From assembly GCA_963971575.1 (NCBI GenBank), contig OZ020612.1, forward strand, positions 64,168,869 to 64,232,868: DNA of 64,000 bases, in the 5' to 3' direction. Each line of letters starts with the position of its first letter. The stretch's first letter is position 1. Below are positions 11,371 to 22,639 of the stretch, piece by piece. Below the pieces are notes generated by a model. The model searched no databases and had not been told where the DNA came from. It saw nothing but the letters and a program-made list of their open reading frames with translations. Source of the stretch: Liopterus haemorrhoidalis. Its lineage: Eukaryota > Arthropoda > Insecta > Coleoptera > Dytiscidae. A program made the translations under genes and the position numbers.

Positions 11371-11912
11371 ATGTGGTGACAAAATTCTAAAACTGTTACC
11401 AGTAATAAAATAATAACATCAATTTAAAATCTGTTCACGTAGAGAAATATTAAAGGTGGACAAGATAATACAAGAGAAGGTGTGAGAGAGTGAGAGAGAA
11501 TTGTTAGAGTGAAAGGGAGAATGGGTAAGAAGTAAAGTGTATGCAAATCGCACGGGCCGAGGCAACAGCTGGTCGGGAGATTGAGCTGGGAGGGCGTGAC
11601 CGGTGACGGCCATCGCGACTCCGGGCCCGGACAATCGCAACCGACGCCCGGAGCGAAACGACAATCCACTACCGCTCTACCCTCCATACAAAGGGTCTGG
11701 ATACAAGAAATTTCTATGAATATACGAATATACGGACAGGTAAATCCTGCAACCAACCAAATACGCTTCATCTGTTAACCGCGAAACTTCAGGATTCACA
11801 AATTTAGAATTATAGAATTTAATAACCGAAGCTCTCACAATACATATTAGCAGTAGCTTGTGAATAAAGCAACAACAGCACTGCAACACTCCTTAATGAT
11901 AAAAATGTGTTC
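11371..11912. mobile_element. possible 542-bp insertion between 9-bp direct repeats
   Basis: ATTAATCCA occurs at 11362-11370 and again at 11913-11921, bracketing a segment that is clearly more GC-rich than its surroundings between 11550 and 11700 (GGGCCCGG, GACGCCCGG). Near its right end GAATAAAGCAACAAC resembles an LTR polyadenylation region. No terminal inverted repeat and no protein were recognised. A solo LTR or a retroposed GC-rich transcript are both possible. Confidence 0.35.
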
Positions 11913-11921
11913 ATTAATCCA

Positions 11922-14900
11922 CATATTAAAGACTTTCATTTAATATCATCATCTTGTATGGGATGTACGGTGTGTATGAACAGTGAAATCTACCCCAACT
12001 GCTTGGCTTCCAGTTCTGGCATACGTTGCCCCTCCAGAATTAAAAAGGACGGTTTTAACAGAAAAAGGATGAGACAGAGCAACTTCAAAACTCGTGTGAA
12101 ATATACCAGGAGAGAGATAGGCAACCGTCCAGTTCTCATTCTTCGATCCCGGTCACAAATCTGAGCCAATCATCGCTTAAAATCCCTTATAAATACAGCT
12201 GTAAAGTGGAACACATTACGGGACGAATGTGAAAACATACAAAATAAGACCATAATAGAAGATGCCAGTGCCTGCATTGTTTTGCCTTGTTCAGCAACTT
12301 ATGGAGAAAAATTAATCGGCTAAGTAAGTGCACAGGTAGAATGAATCGCTGTTCAAATGGAGGCTTACAGACTTGCCTTTCTGCGGCTGTGAGATAAATT
12401 TGTGTTTATAAATTTTGTTTGAACCTAATCTTTGGACATCTACTGACGATATTTTTATTTATTTAATTTCATTTTAACCGAAGTTGGTATTAACGGATAA
12501 ATCCCAATTTGATATTTTCGTGGGTGAAATATTATCTCTTCCGAATTTCACGTGTGTAAATTTTGGTTGCGTTTGACTACTTGAAAATTAATGTTTAGGG
12601 TATACAGCGTTGGTAGGTTTACTGACTCATGACTTTTTGATGTGTAACGAAGGGATTAAATTCAAAAAATCGCTACATTTTTACGTTTAATTCAAACTGA
12701 ATGAAAAGGAATTTAACAGAGCAAGATGAAAGCGAAAAAAGTTAACCTAACTGACAGTACCGAAGCAGAGGGATTGCCATAAATAGATTCTTCATAGTCG
12801 ATCAATTTATAAAACACAGTAACATGATTTTTTCCACCAACTTGCCACTTTCCACTAAGTTGCTAACACCACCAACCTCTTCTGAACTGCAAGAATTAAA
12901 CGATATATATTCGGTTTCTTCGATTTAAGCGGGACTAGATTTTTAAATCTAGTAAGACTGAATGAAGCTTTTGATCGTTTTGTTTATCAAAACCCACTTT
13001 ATAGTTAAAAAGTTTGCTAGTGAACATATATGTGTAATAAACCCGCTATCAAAGAAGTTAACATTAGAGAATATTTCTGTTTCTATGCCAGTTACATCTA
13101 GCTAGAAGATGTTTTAATTTCTTTATATCGTTTAAGCAAATTCGATGTTCTGCCTCTCTTGTGGCTTGGATAATAGGGTAACCAATTACCAATTTAATCT
13201 GATCTGTCTCCCTAGTAGGAACCACGAAACCTTATTCCATCAAGTTTCCCTTATATAATTAATCAATCTAAGTTGTCATTGCTTCGTCATTGTAAATGGC
13301 TAAAGAAAGTTCTATTATGTACTATTGTCGATAGCTTTATGAATTTTATAGTTTCCTCGATAGCACAGGCATCAGTTTTTCTTGTTGTCCATTATACTCG
13401 TAGAAGCCTTCACTAGGACCATATTTCGAAGGAATTTAGGACAGGATTCCTCGATTTTTGCGGTTAATGCTGCCAGGAAAAAATCGCAATAAGCAAAATC
13501 TATAATCGGAAATTTGAATGTATGGAAAGTACATGATTGTTGCCAAGATTATTTAAAATTTCTTACACCGATTATTTATTATGTTATGTACATATCCAAA
13601 TCAATAAAGCACCTATAGTCAGTTACGTCTTTTCCATAAGGGCACATGGGGCACGAGCCCAGAACCCCGGCTTCATGGGGGCCTCAAAATTCCGAGGTCG
13701 TCGTTTACACGAAAAAAAGGGAGCTCATTTTTTTGTACAATTTTACTACAATTTTACTACAATTTTACTACTTTTATTAAGAAAAACCTTGCAAAGAATC
13801 GGTGAACTTGAGTATCTCAGCCTTACATACTCTAATAAAAGCAGATAAATTAGAATAAATTTTCGCGAATGTGGAAGTTACTACAAGGATATTCCTTTGC
13901 TTAAAGTTCACCAATTGTAGTGGAGAGCGCTCATTTTCACGGCTAAAAAGAATAAAAAATTAATTACGAACGACTATGTTACAAGAACTCACTAATTTGT
14001 GTAAAAATAGATTATAGAAAATGAAATACAGTTTTTAATTTTAAAAGATTATTAGAGTGCACCAGAATAAGTATGAAAAGATTTATTTTGAGCAAAATAT
14101 TTTAGCAGACTTCACATTTTTCTTCATTTTCTCTTGGTACATCACTCGCTCGCAGAGAATATATTTTCTATTTCTTTAGGCACTTTCATTGCATACTGAA
14201 CATAAGCATCTTCATCCATTTTCTGTTTTAGAACTTTACAATTACGAAACATTTAACTTTTGTGAAGTTCTTTGTAAATTCTTTCGATTATATTTCAATT
14301 TCATCTCCATCTTCATGGTACACACGGTGTTGGTCTAAGTTAAGAAGATCTTCATCTTTAAGGTCATTATCATGAGAATTGCCGCAATAATTCGAAAGCT
14401 TATTGCAGTTTCGAATTTTGGTATCGAAGATTAATCGAAAACCGCAATAATCCAGAGAGCAACAGCCGAGGCATTGCTATAGTCCATATCTTAATAGTGC
14501 AAAAAAATATTGTCTATAAATGAATGATAACCTTTTATGAAAAAAGCTGTGTGATGGAATCTTTTGTGACGTCTGTCTGTGTTCACGGGGTACCCGCGTG
14601 GTTTCAGCCAGTTAGTCTACAGGTGTGGTCTTAAATCTAACCAAGTGTGTGACACTTTGAGCTTTGGTAACGCATGCGTATCAGTAGTTAGCAGGTAGAT
14701 ATGATTCTCCAGAAATAAATAACGACTCTCCGTATCGATTGTCCATATAAACGTATATCCTATCAATCTAAAGTGACGTAAACTTTTATTTTCGTAACAG
14801 TTTATCAGGAGCACGCATAGCATTTTCAATTTAAAATACATAACTGAAATGCACGTGTATTGATTGTAGGGAATCGGTGGGGAAAGAGGGATGGTGTTCT

Positions 14901-15161
14901 ATTGATTGTAGGAATGGTTTAAAATACATATATCCATATAACTGTTATAATAGCATTGAATACCTATGTGAGATATTTTATTTACGGCATTTTGCACAGC
15001 TATCTGTTTTCACTAATACGGATATGCGGAGCACGTTTATACATATATGTAGGATAAATATTTCAATCTGCATTTAACAGCGAAATGGTCCGGGGCCACA
15101 GTTTACAAACTCCAATGTATCGTGTTTGGCTATCAAATGACGCGTCTTTAATTGTTATTAT
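11922..15161. other. unassigned A+T-rich DNA with small repeats
   Basis: No gene recognised. Holds a 20-bp palindrome at 12934-12953 (ACTAGATTT mirrored), similar in sequence and flanks to 23792-23813, a hAT-like GC patch at 13640-13700, and three 11-bp units ACAATTTTACT at 13737-13769. Confidence 0.35.
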
Positions 15162-15281
15162 TTTAAATCACCAGCATTTAAATCGTCGGCCTTTAAAGCA
15201 GCTGCCTATAAAACTCTGGCCTTTAAAACGTAAGTCTTTAAAGCACTAGCTTTTAAAACATTGGCCTTTAAAACAACAGGG
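15162..15281 (+). repeat. eight-unit 15-bp tandem repeat, TTTAAA-phased
   Basis: Eight consecutive 15-bp units each start TTTAAA (one TATAAA) and mostly end GCC, GCA or GCT. Length periodicity is exact although the middle bases vary. Because 15 is five codons, one plus-strand frame reads FKSPA FKSSA FKAAA YKTLA, then FKT-stop-V, then FKALA FKTLA FKTTG. The variable bases lie largely in codon positions that keep small or polar residues. No open frame extends beyond the array. Confidence 0.85.
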
Positions 15282-15589
15282 TTCGGATCCAGATGCCTCT
15301 CGAACGAAAAAAACTAAATAACTAATTTACAATATCAAATAAAAATCACTTTATTTTATTAATATCGACATCAAATTATCAAAATTGAATTACTATATAG
15401 TAAATTTGTATTATCTTTATTCAGAAATAAAGTAAACGTTACTTAAGTTGTCGAACGTCGCTGACATAGTTTTCTTAAAATTAGAGATTTTAAGGAAATT
15501 ATTGCACTGAATGCGATTTATAAGCAAAGACGGTAGTAATAAAATCATGTGAAAGATTAACAGCCAACTAACGACGAGATAGGACACCA

Positions 15590-15850
15590 ATTTCAAATCG
15601 GTAAATTATTATTTTGGTAATTTACAGTAATTCTTAACAGTACATAATACTAAAATTCGAATTATGTAATAGTAGGAACTATAAGCCTAAAACTACTACA
15701 GACAGCAGCACTAAATGAAACGTGTCACGAGCGAATTTAAATAATTATTAATTTGAAATCGGTAAATTAATATTTTGGTAATTTACAACAATTCATTATA
15801 CTCATAACACTACATAATACTAAAATTCTAATTATGTAATAGTAACCAAC
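15590..15850 (+). repeat. diverged direct duplication
   Basis: AAATCGGTAAATTA followed by ATTTTGGTAATTTACA, then ACATAATACTAAAATTC and ATTATGTAATAGTA, occurs at about 15592-15672 and again at about 15754-15844. The spacer lacks similarity. Confidence 0.7.
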
Positions 15851-16009
15851 ATTTTAATTTGACCAATCCTAATCGCTATTTTTACGAAAAACATCCAAAA
15901 AGACTTTTGGTTCTTTCTAAATTAAGACCAAGTCTGTCCAAACACATTTGTCTGATGATTTGCCTTATTAATAAAGAAATTTTTATATACTAGTATTTTT
16001 TTTACTGGT

Positions 16010-16205
16010 AAATTAATCGATACTTCGAAATATTGATTTTCCGATACCGAATTTACAAAACGATATCAATACAAAGTATCCTCATCTTTGATACCCTTGA
16101 CTTGACTGCACAGTACTCTTTTACTAGTAATGTAATCGACCCCACGTAGTATCGATACGTTTTTTAGATACTAATACGGGTATCGATTCTACGTATCAAT
16201 ACCTG
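16010..16205. repeat. TATCGATA-rich stretch
   Basis: Repeated TATCGATAC-type words in both orientations. A similar patch lies at 32250-32330. Short and of unknown origin. Confidence 0.4.
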
Positions 16206-16275
16206 CGTTCGACATTTACATTCCTATAGACAAGATTGCTGTCACTCCAGTACCGGGATTCACTGATATAAAATA

Positions 16276-17584
16276 CAAGGTGTCTCAAAAGAAATTTTAT
16301 ATTTAGTGGATCGATTAAAAAAAAGTAAGCCGTATATAGAAAAAATGTTTATTAATTATTAAAATACACTTTTTGGGGATTTATGTCTTAAAAATAATAT
16401 CGTCTAAATGTAGACCCTCGCGTTCTCGGCACTCATTTAATCGAACAGTAAAATTACTTATGACGTCTTGGCAGGTGGACTCAGGGATGGCTGCCATTTC
16501 GTAACGGATATTTTCTTTCAAATGCGCCAGTGAAGTCGGTTTATTGGCGTAAACTTTAGATTTAACATAACCCCATAGGAAAAAGTCCATAAGGGTTAAA
16601 TCTGGACTGCGTGGAGGCCAATTTATGTCACCTCTCCGGGAGATCAATTTGCCTGAGAAAATTTCACGAACACGTGGCAGAGACATATTGGACGTGTGTG
16701 AAGTTGCTCCGTCCTGTTGGAACCATGTTCTTTGGTTATAGCCAGGAAAGTTTTACAGTTCAGGTACCAAGAAGTTGTCTAACATCTCCACATAACGCTC
16801 TGAATTCACTGTAACTGCACGCCCCCTTTCGTCTTCAAAAAAGTAAGAGCCGATAATTCCTCGCGCCGACATCGCAGCCCATACGGTCACTTTAGGCGAA
16901 TGTAGGGGTTTCTGATGTTTGCGTTTCGGATTCTTTGCACTCCAGTAGCGGCAGTTCTGCTTATTTACGTGGCCATTAAGATGAAAATGAGCTTCATCCG
17001 AAAACAAAATGTTGGTAAACGTTGAAAATCGCTCAATCACCTGATTTACGAAATTAAACCTCTAACTGGCATCTTGGGGCTTGAATTCTTGCACCAATTA
17101 AATTTTGTAGGGGTGCAGCTTTAGGTCTTTGTGCATAATGCGATGTAACGATGATCTATGCACATTTAAAGCACTTGCGCGCTTCCGAATTGAAAGGTTT
17201 GGGTCGTCACGAACAGACTGATTAACATTCTCCACGTTTTCTACCGTTCTTGATGACCTAGGTCGCCCGGATTTTGATTTATCCAGCGTTGTACCAGTCT
17301 CTTCAAACTTTTTAACCCAATGTCGAATGAGAGGAATGCTTGGCGCATCATTTAAGTGGCGAAAACCTCGAATACTGCAGAATTTTCTACGCGCTACAGT
17401 CGCCGAATCACCGTTTTTGTAAAACTCTCGCACGCATAACGCGCGGTCTGCTCCCGAGAAACGCTCCATAGCGATTGAATTCCCAAGAACCAGGTTACCG
17501 ATTGACATAACCCCCGCGCCGCTCGGATACGTTGCGTTCACGCAGTAAGCTAAATAAATATAAAATTTCTTTTGAGACACCTTG
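16276..17584 (-). mobile_element. Tc1/mariner-type transposon with 30-bp perfect TIRs
   Basis: CAAGGTGTCTCAAAAGAAAT begins at 16276 and the inverse ends at 17584. The first 30 bases of both ends are identical, and TA lies immediately outside each end (16274-16275, 17585-17586). The element is full length (1309 bp) with a single transposase frame on the minus strand. Confidence 0.93.
16381..17469 (-). pseudogene. mariner-type transposase (DD41D spacing), three stops
   Basis: The transposase would cut and paste the surrounding element by binding its TIRs. From MERFSGADRALCVREF at 17469 it reads an N-terminal helix-turn-helix region, GRPRSSRTV (the GRPR AT-hook), a second HTH, then the DDE domain. 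The DDE residues seen are SDEAHF (D1), QQDGATSH (D2) and SPDLTLMDFFLWGYVKSKVY (D3 in LMDFF). I count 41 residues between D2 and D3, so DD41D. All 362 codons stay in one frame. The only lesions are stops at 17098-17100, 17062-17064 and 16753-16755. With identical TIRs this indicates a fairly recent insertion. The start at the first MERF methionine is chosen because upstream codons run into the TIR. Confidence 0.9.
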
Positions 17585-18200
17585 TACAAACTAATCTAAA
17601 ATTTTAATCCAGTATTTAGATGATTACTCACTTATCTGGAATTATATTCAAGTCTTTGTCAAACTGGTGTGAATGTAAATTTTGTTGGTATAAAACCGAC
17701 TTTATATCCTCGTAAAATTTTTGTATCATGTAAAACGATCTTAAATCGTAGTTAAAATTGTTAGTAGGTCGGTTGTCTGCTAGCATTCAATCACTCGTGT
17801 TCATTGCAATTTAAATCCACCGTGCGTTGTCGTGTTGATTGCGAATGCTCCCATTTCGTTCCTGTGATTTGCTTCTGAAATTTGTTTTCTTGAATCAAAC
17901 ATTTCGTTTTTTACACTTTGCTTTTTGTGTGTTAATGGATGGAAACTATTGTCAATGCTACACACGCATAAAGTGTTTAAAAGCATTATAGATTTTCTGT
18001 AGAAATATTCTGGACTTACACTGTCACTAGAACCGCCCAATAAATGACAATAAATTAGGAATGAGTAATGTGCAATAATTTTAATGTTTCTTAACGAACT
18101 ATCGATGTTTTAGACAACGATATTTGTTTAACCAAGTTCTTTTTTAATTGAAAGACATTATTTGTTGGAAATTGTAGCTATATTTTGGATGGTTGTTTTA
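17585..18200. other. spacer between two mariners
   Basis: 616 bp of unassigned A+T-rich DNA. No gene or repeat recognised. Confidence 0.4.
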
Positions 18201-19484
18201 CCAGGTCTACAAGTATGAAATGCGGATTTTTTTAAAAAATAAAACACATTAAACTCAAAAGAACAGTAAAAGTTTATTTATTCAAAGTATGCTCCATTAG
18301 AAGTTATACATTTTTCCCATCTTTCAGGCAATTTGTGAATACCTCGCCAGTAGAACTCTTCCCCTTTCCCCGCAAACCATTCATCTAGCCATTCTTTCAT
18401 ATTTTCATATGAACAAAAGTGCTGCTCGGCAAGTGCGTGACCCATCGATGCGAACAAGTGGTAATCTGAAGGGGCCAAGTCTGGTGAGTAAGCGGCATGG
18501 GGTAGCACTTCCCACTTGAGTGCCTCCAATGTGTTGCAAACTGCTTTTGCCTTATGTGATAGAGAGTTTTCGTGAAGAAAGATTACCTTTTGCTGTCTTC
18601 TTTCGTATTCTGGTCATTTTATGAGCAGCGAATGGTTCAATTCGATCAGTTGTTGTTGGTAGCGTTGGGTATTAACTGTTTCACCAGGTTTTAACAATAT
18701 TAATAGACCACACCCTTTTGGTCCCACCAACTACAGAGCATTGTCTTTTTGCCAAAGCGATTCGGTCTTGCAGTTGATGTGGATGGTGAGCCTGGGTTCA
18801 CCCATGATTTTTTGCGTTTGGGATTTTCAAAATAAATCCATTTTTCATCGCCAGTAATGCTACGATGCAAAAAATACTTTCTTTTGTATCGTGCAAGCAA
18901 AATTTCACAAGTGTTTTTGCGTTTTTCCATCTGCCTCTCATTCAATGCATGTGGAACCCATCTGTCGACTTTCTGGATCTTACCCATATCTCGTAGGCGA
19001 TTGGAAACAGCTTGTTGACTAACGCCTAACTGCTCTGCTAGTTGTTTTTGTGATTAACTATCGTCTTCCTGTAGCAATGTTTCCAATTTTGTATCTTCAT
19101 ATTTTTTTGGAGGTTTTCCATGTTCTTTGTCTGTCAGATCAAAGTCACCATTTTTGAAACGCCGAAACCATCGTTCACACGTATTTTGCGATGGAGCATA
19201 TTCACCATAAGCTTCTCGAAGCAGTCGGTATGATTCAGCAGCAGTTTTTTCAAATGAAAACAAAACAGTAGTACTGTCCGCGAATGCTTTTTATTTGGCA
19301 CAAAATTTGACATTTTTAACACAGTAAAACAAAACTATATGATCACTTTTCAAATTATAACCTATACGCATTTGACACTTAATGATAACTTAACAAAACG
19401 CCATATGTGTTGAAACTTTGAACTATACACTCTGTTTGCGCGGCAAGTTTGAAAAAAATCCGCATTTCATACTTGTAGACCTGG
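18201..19484 (-). mobile_element. mauritiana-type (Mos1-like) mariner transposon
   Basis: CCAGGTCTACAAGTATGAAA at 18201 and its inverse ending at 19484 give a TIR of about 33 bp including ATGCGGATTTTTTT. TA lies outside both ends. At 1284 bp the element has the normal mariner length, with the transposase on the minus strand. Confidence 0.93.
18278..19313 (-). pseudogene. mariner transposase, frameshifted, catalytic Asp lost
   Basis: Starting at MSNFVPNKKHSRTVLLFCF (19313), it reads the first HTH (SYRLLREAYGEYAPS, CERWFRRFKNGDFD), the family motif WVPHALNERQ, TGDEKWIYFENPKRK (D1), a damaged D2 box and YSPDLAPSDYHLF (D3), ending GIHKLPERWEKCI. This is very close to the Mos1 type of DD34D mariners. 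Lesions: a frameshift near 19250, a stop at 19054, frameshift plus stops near 18700, and the second catalytic aspartate codon replaced by GAA at 18569-18571 (HEN in place of the usual HDN). It cannot be active. Confidence 0.9.
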
Positions 19485-19682
19485 TAAATAATGAAGGTCT
19501 TTTTCATGTAATTTCATGCCGATTAATCAGTTTTGATTATCAGTTATTCTTCTCTTGAAGTTTCAAAAAAACCATTAAGGATATTTTCCAAATTTAAAAT
19601 CCTATTGTTTCTAAATTTTAGGGGTTGTTATACTTATTTGCTAGTTAATTTTCAACGTTCATAGCATGCATACATTAACAAC

Positions 19683-20297
19683 ATGGCTCTTTGGCGACCA
19701 TTTGATTTTGAAAAATTTCCCAATTTCTGTAGTGAAAATAGTGAATCTGTGCAAGATGATTTGGAGTGCGAAAATGTGGACGTTAATGTGGAATGCGAAA
19801 ATGTGGACGTGGCTACTAAAGAAAAATGTCATTTGTCAGAAGAATGCAAAGTTCTGATACTGAACATTTATAAAAAGTTAGTTTCGGAAGGTAATGACAA
19901 ACCTATATTTAGAACTGCGGAATTAACTAGTGTTCCATACAAAACAATTCAACGTATCATTGTTTGTGGCAAAAATCAACAGCGAAAACGACCCGATTTA
20001 CAAGTTTTCAAGAAAATAGATTTTATGTCTAAAACAATAATAAATAAAATATACGACTTTTATTCGAAAAATATAGTGCCGCATGTGCATCTTTTAATAA
20101 AAAAGTTGGAAGAAGACGGAATAGAATTTCCATACAAAGTTAGCCATATGTATAATTATTTGAAGTTGCCAGGATTTATTTTTGTTGCAAAAAAAAAAGA
20201 TTTTTGTTTGTGCAAATTTGAAGTATTTAATATTGACTATAAAGACTTTGAAACAAAACGGTTTTTAAACATGCCTATATTTATAATTCAAATATAG
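19683..20297 (+). CDS. putative transposase N-terminal DNA-binding protein, partial
   Basis: A 204-codon open frame beginning MALWRPFDFEKF. An acidic N-terminus carries two copies of the ECENVDV motif at about residues 29-43. It is followed by NIYKKLVSEGNDKPIFRTAE with AELTSVPYKTIQRII (an HTH-like segment) and then INKIYDFYSKNIVPHVHLL, IKKLEEDGIEFPYKVSHMYNYLK. Basic HTH plus a second KIY-FY...L-KL--DG--F segment resembles the N-terminal half of DDE-type transposases or domesticated derivatives in insects. No DDE catalytic part follows. It lies 200 bp right of the Mos1-like mariner but is unrelated to it. Function is inferred from layout only. Confidence 0.5.
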   Translation: MALWRPFDFEKFPNFCSENSESVQDDLECENVDVNVECENVDVATKEKCHLSEECKVLILNIYKKLVSEGNDKPIFRTAELTSVPYKTIQRIIVCGKNQQRKRPDLQVFKKIDFMSKTIINKIYDFYSKNIVPHVHLLIKKLEEDGIEFPYKVSHMYNYLKLPGFIFVAKKKDFCLCKFEVFNIDYKDFETKRFLNMPIFIIQI

Positions 20298-20448
20298 CTA
20301 GTCCTAAGCCTGATAAAAATGTGAAGGAATGTCATGTGAGTATATACAGTTCATTTTAAATAGCATATAAGAAAAAACGTTTATTTTAAATAATTATTAC
20401 GGTTCTGGCAACTATTATTAACAGAACCATAAACTCAGCAGGTATAAT

Positions 20449-20820
20449 CCCAGCAAACATTCAACTAACGGCCGAATGCCGGCTAACTGCTTTTATGCTG
20501 GTAAATTACTGGCACCAAAAGTAAGTGCAACGCCAGTATTAATAATGTACTTCACATTTGTATTTCGCATTCCGCCTATACGAAGTACTTTACCAGCATT
20601 TTATAAGCACTCTTCTTCACTCATACTTTTTACTTAAAACCATCAGAAATAAATCTTGCAACTAATGCGATTATTTTGCACTTTACCGTTGCTGGGCCGG
20701 CAACTGATACATCAATGGGCCAGTAACGGCCACGGGGACACCGGGGTACTGGCCCATTACTTTCAATGCCGGGGAGTATGTGCTTTACCAGTACTGGCCC
20801 ATATAAAAATGTTTGCTGGG
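20449..20820 (+). mobile_element. MITE, copy 1 (CCCAGCAAACATT ends)
   Basis: CCCAGCAAACATT at 20449 and the inverse ending GTTTGCTGGG at 20820. The interior is GC-richer than its surroundings and contains TGGGCCAGTA, GGGGACACCGGGGTACTGG and CCGGGGAGTATGTGC. The same interior occurs in reverse at 30465-30769. Target duplication not clear. Confidence 0.8.
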
Positions 20821-22639
20821 ATTGTTATACTGTCAGCCATTATTGGAATCAATAAGTGAAGAAGGCCATTTCATTTTGGAAATATTATACTATACATGTA
20901 TCACTAGAGGAAAGATGCCATTTAAATTATAAATAATCGTTTAATCGGTATTGGACGATAAGGCAAGATCGAATAATCGGTAATCGGCCAATTTGCTTAC
21001 CGGTGCAACTCTAATCCTAATAACGATTTTATTAACAGTTTCGGAAGAAAATCCTCATCCATCGTCAGAATTTCTAAAACTATAAATAAACCAAGATTAT
21101 AGAAAAACCTAGATTTCTAAAATTATGGATAAACCTATAAATCTAAAATATAGATATTAATGTAAAACATTTTTTTAATACTTTTTTATACTATATCAAT
21201 AATAATATTTTAATATTTTTACAGAAATGTCGATGTTGATTACATTTTCTGTTCGATATTTTTCCAATATTCGTTCATGATTCGATGTTGACCATTGATG
21301 TCATGAATCCATATCTCGTAAACCGATACCCATCCTCATCACTAGGTATAAATAGGACTCAGATAAGGTAAATAATATCCCTAAAGCCCCTGTCAGGAAC
21401 ATAGAAGCCCTACAATGTTACAATTGATTTGGTTCTTGTTCAAATAAAGAATCTACTTGCCGAATCAAGGTTCAGATTACTGAAAATTTAATAGTTTTGA
21501 TTTATTTTCTGTTCACAGAAGCAAATCTATGAACTATGTAAACATTATTTGTGAAGTAGTTCTCACGTAAAACGTAAGATTACTTATGTTCAGTATCCGT
21601 AAGTTTGGCGTAACGCTAACGTGAAGTTATTGGCTGGTCTGTCTGCTAAAGGATTGTTCTATCCTCGCCAGTTGGAAAAACAACGTTTATTGATGGAGAA
21701 GCCAGTGTAATATCTGCTTTGACCCTCGAGCTATACACAACTTTCAACATTCGAAAAGAAAATAAATGAATTCTTAACCTTTCTGAAATGTTTTCAAATG
21801 TAAAGATATTTTCTTCGATTTGTTTTAAAGACTTTTATATTAAGAATCTTTTGAATAAATGTTGATAGATTCGATAGGTTATATTTGTTTAATGGGGGGA
21901 AAATTTACTTTAGAAAAATATTGGAATATATATTTTTCTGCATAGCCAGAAAATACCTAATACCAGTTTATTCCAAAGAATTACAATTGTTAATGTTGCG
22001 GAATTAAAGTAAAAAAAGTACAACTAGACTATGAAAAGTAATCAAAATAGAATTCAAAGCTCCTCATCTTATTTCACACAGGGCGGTCTGTTCATAATAA
22101 GATTCCTCTATAAAAAAAAAAGATTAGGCGAGTAAGAGGCGAGAGAGATGTTCAACACTTATGATAACACTGTAATGAGCTCGAATTTAGACGAGAGAAG
22201 CGCGTAAGAGGGGTGCAATAAACCAGAAGAGTATGTATATGTTTTTGGTGGAGTTACAATATTCACTGTTTTTGATTCTTTATAAGTTCTATATATATTT
22301 CTAGCGAATCAGTATACTAGTGCTATATTTAGTTTTGCTTCAGACAATATATGGTTTTCAGTAATTTTTTCGCGTTCCATTTAGTAATTGTATCAGGACG
22401 AATACAAACAAAACCTTAATCAAAACAAAATCTTATATTTATTCAACGTAAATGAATAATGAAATATTTTCATTAATATTGAGGCATATTTCAGCAGTCG
22501 AAATTGCTTCAGAATTTTATAGTATGCTACATTTAGATTTTTTACTTAAGCCATTAAGATCAACAACGCATCGCTCGAAGTAGGAGGATTATTTGTTAAC
22601 TTACAACATAGACTGCGCAACAAGATTTTAATGTGGGAT
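20821..22639. other. unassigned A+T-rich DNA
   Basis: No gene recognised. AATCGGTAATCGG-type and TCGATGTTGA-type short words recur at 20935-21010 and 21225-21300. Confidence 0.3.

Noticed and set aside
11419..11771. Overlapping minus-strand frames of 81 and 115 codons
   Set aside because: They follow local GC content in a likely inserted repeat, with no domain or conserved motif.
15162..15281. CRISPR-like regular spacing
   Set aside because: Units are contiguous 15-mers without spacers, in a eukaryotic context. No cas genes.
20656..20859. Similar frames in the two CCCAGC MITE copies as a conserved protein
   Set aside because: The similarity is due to the shared DNA repeat. The frames run through the TIR and start in different places.
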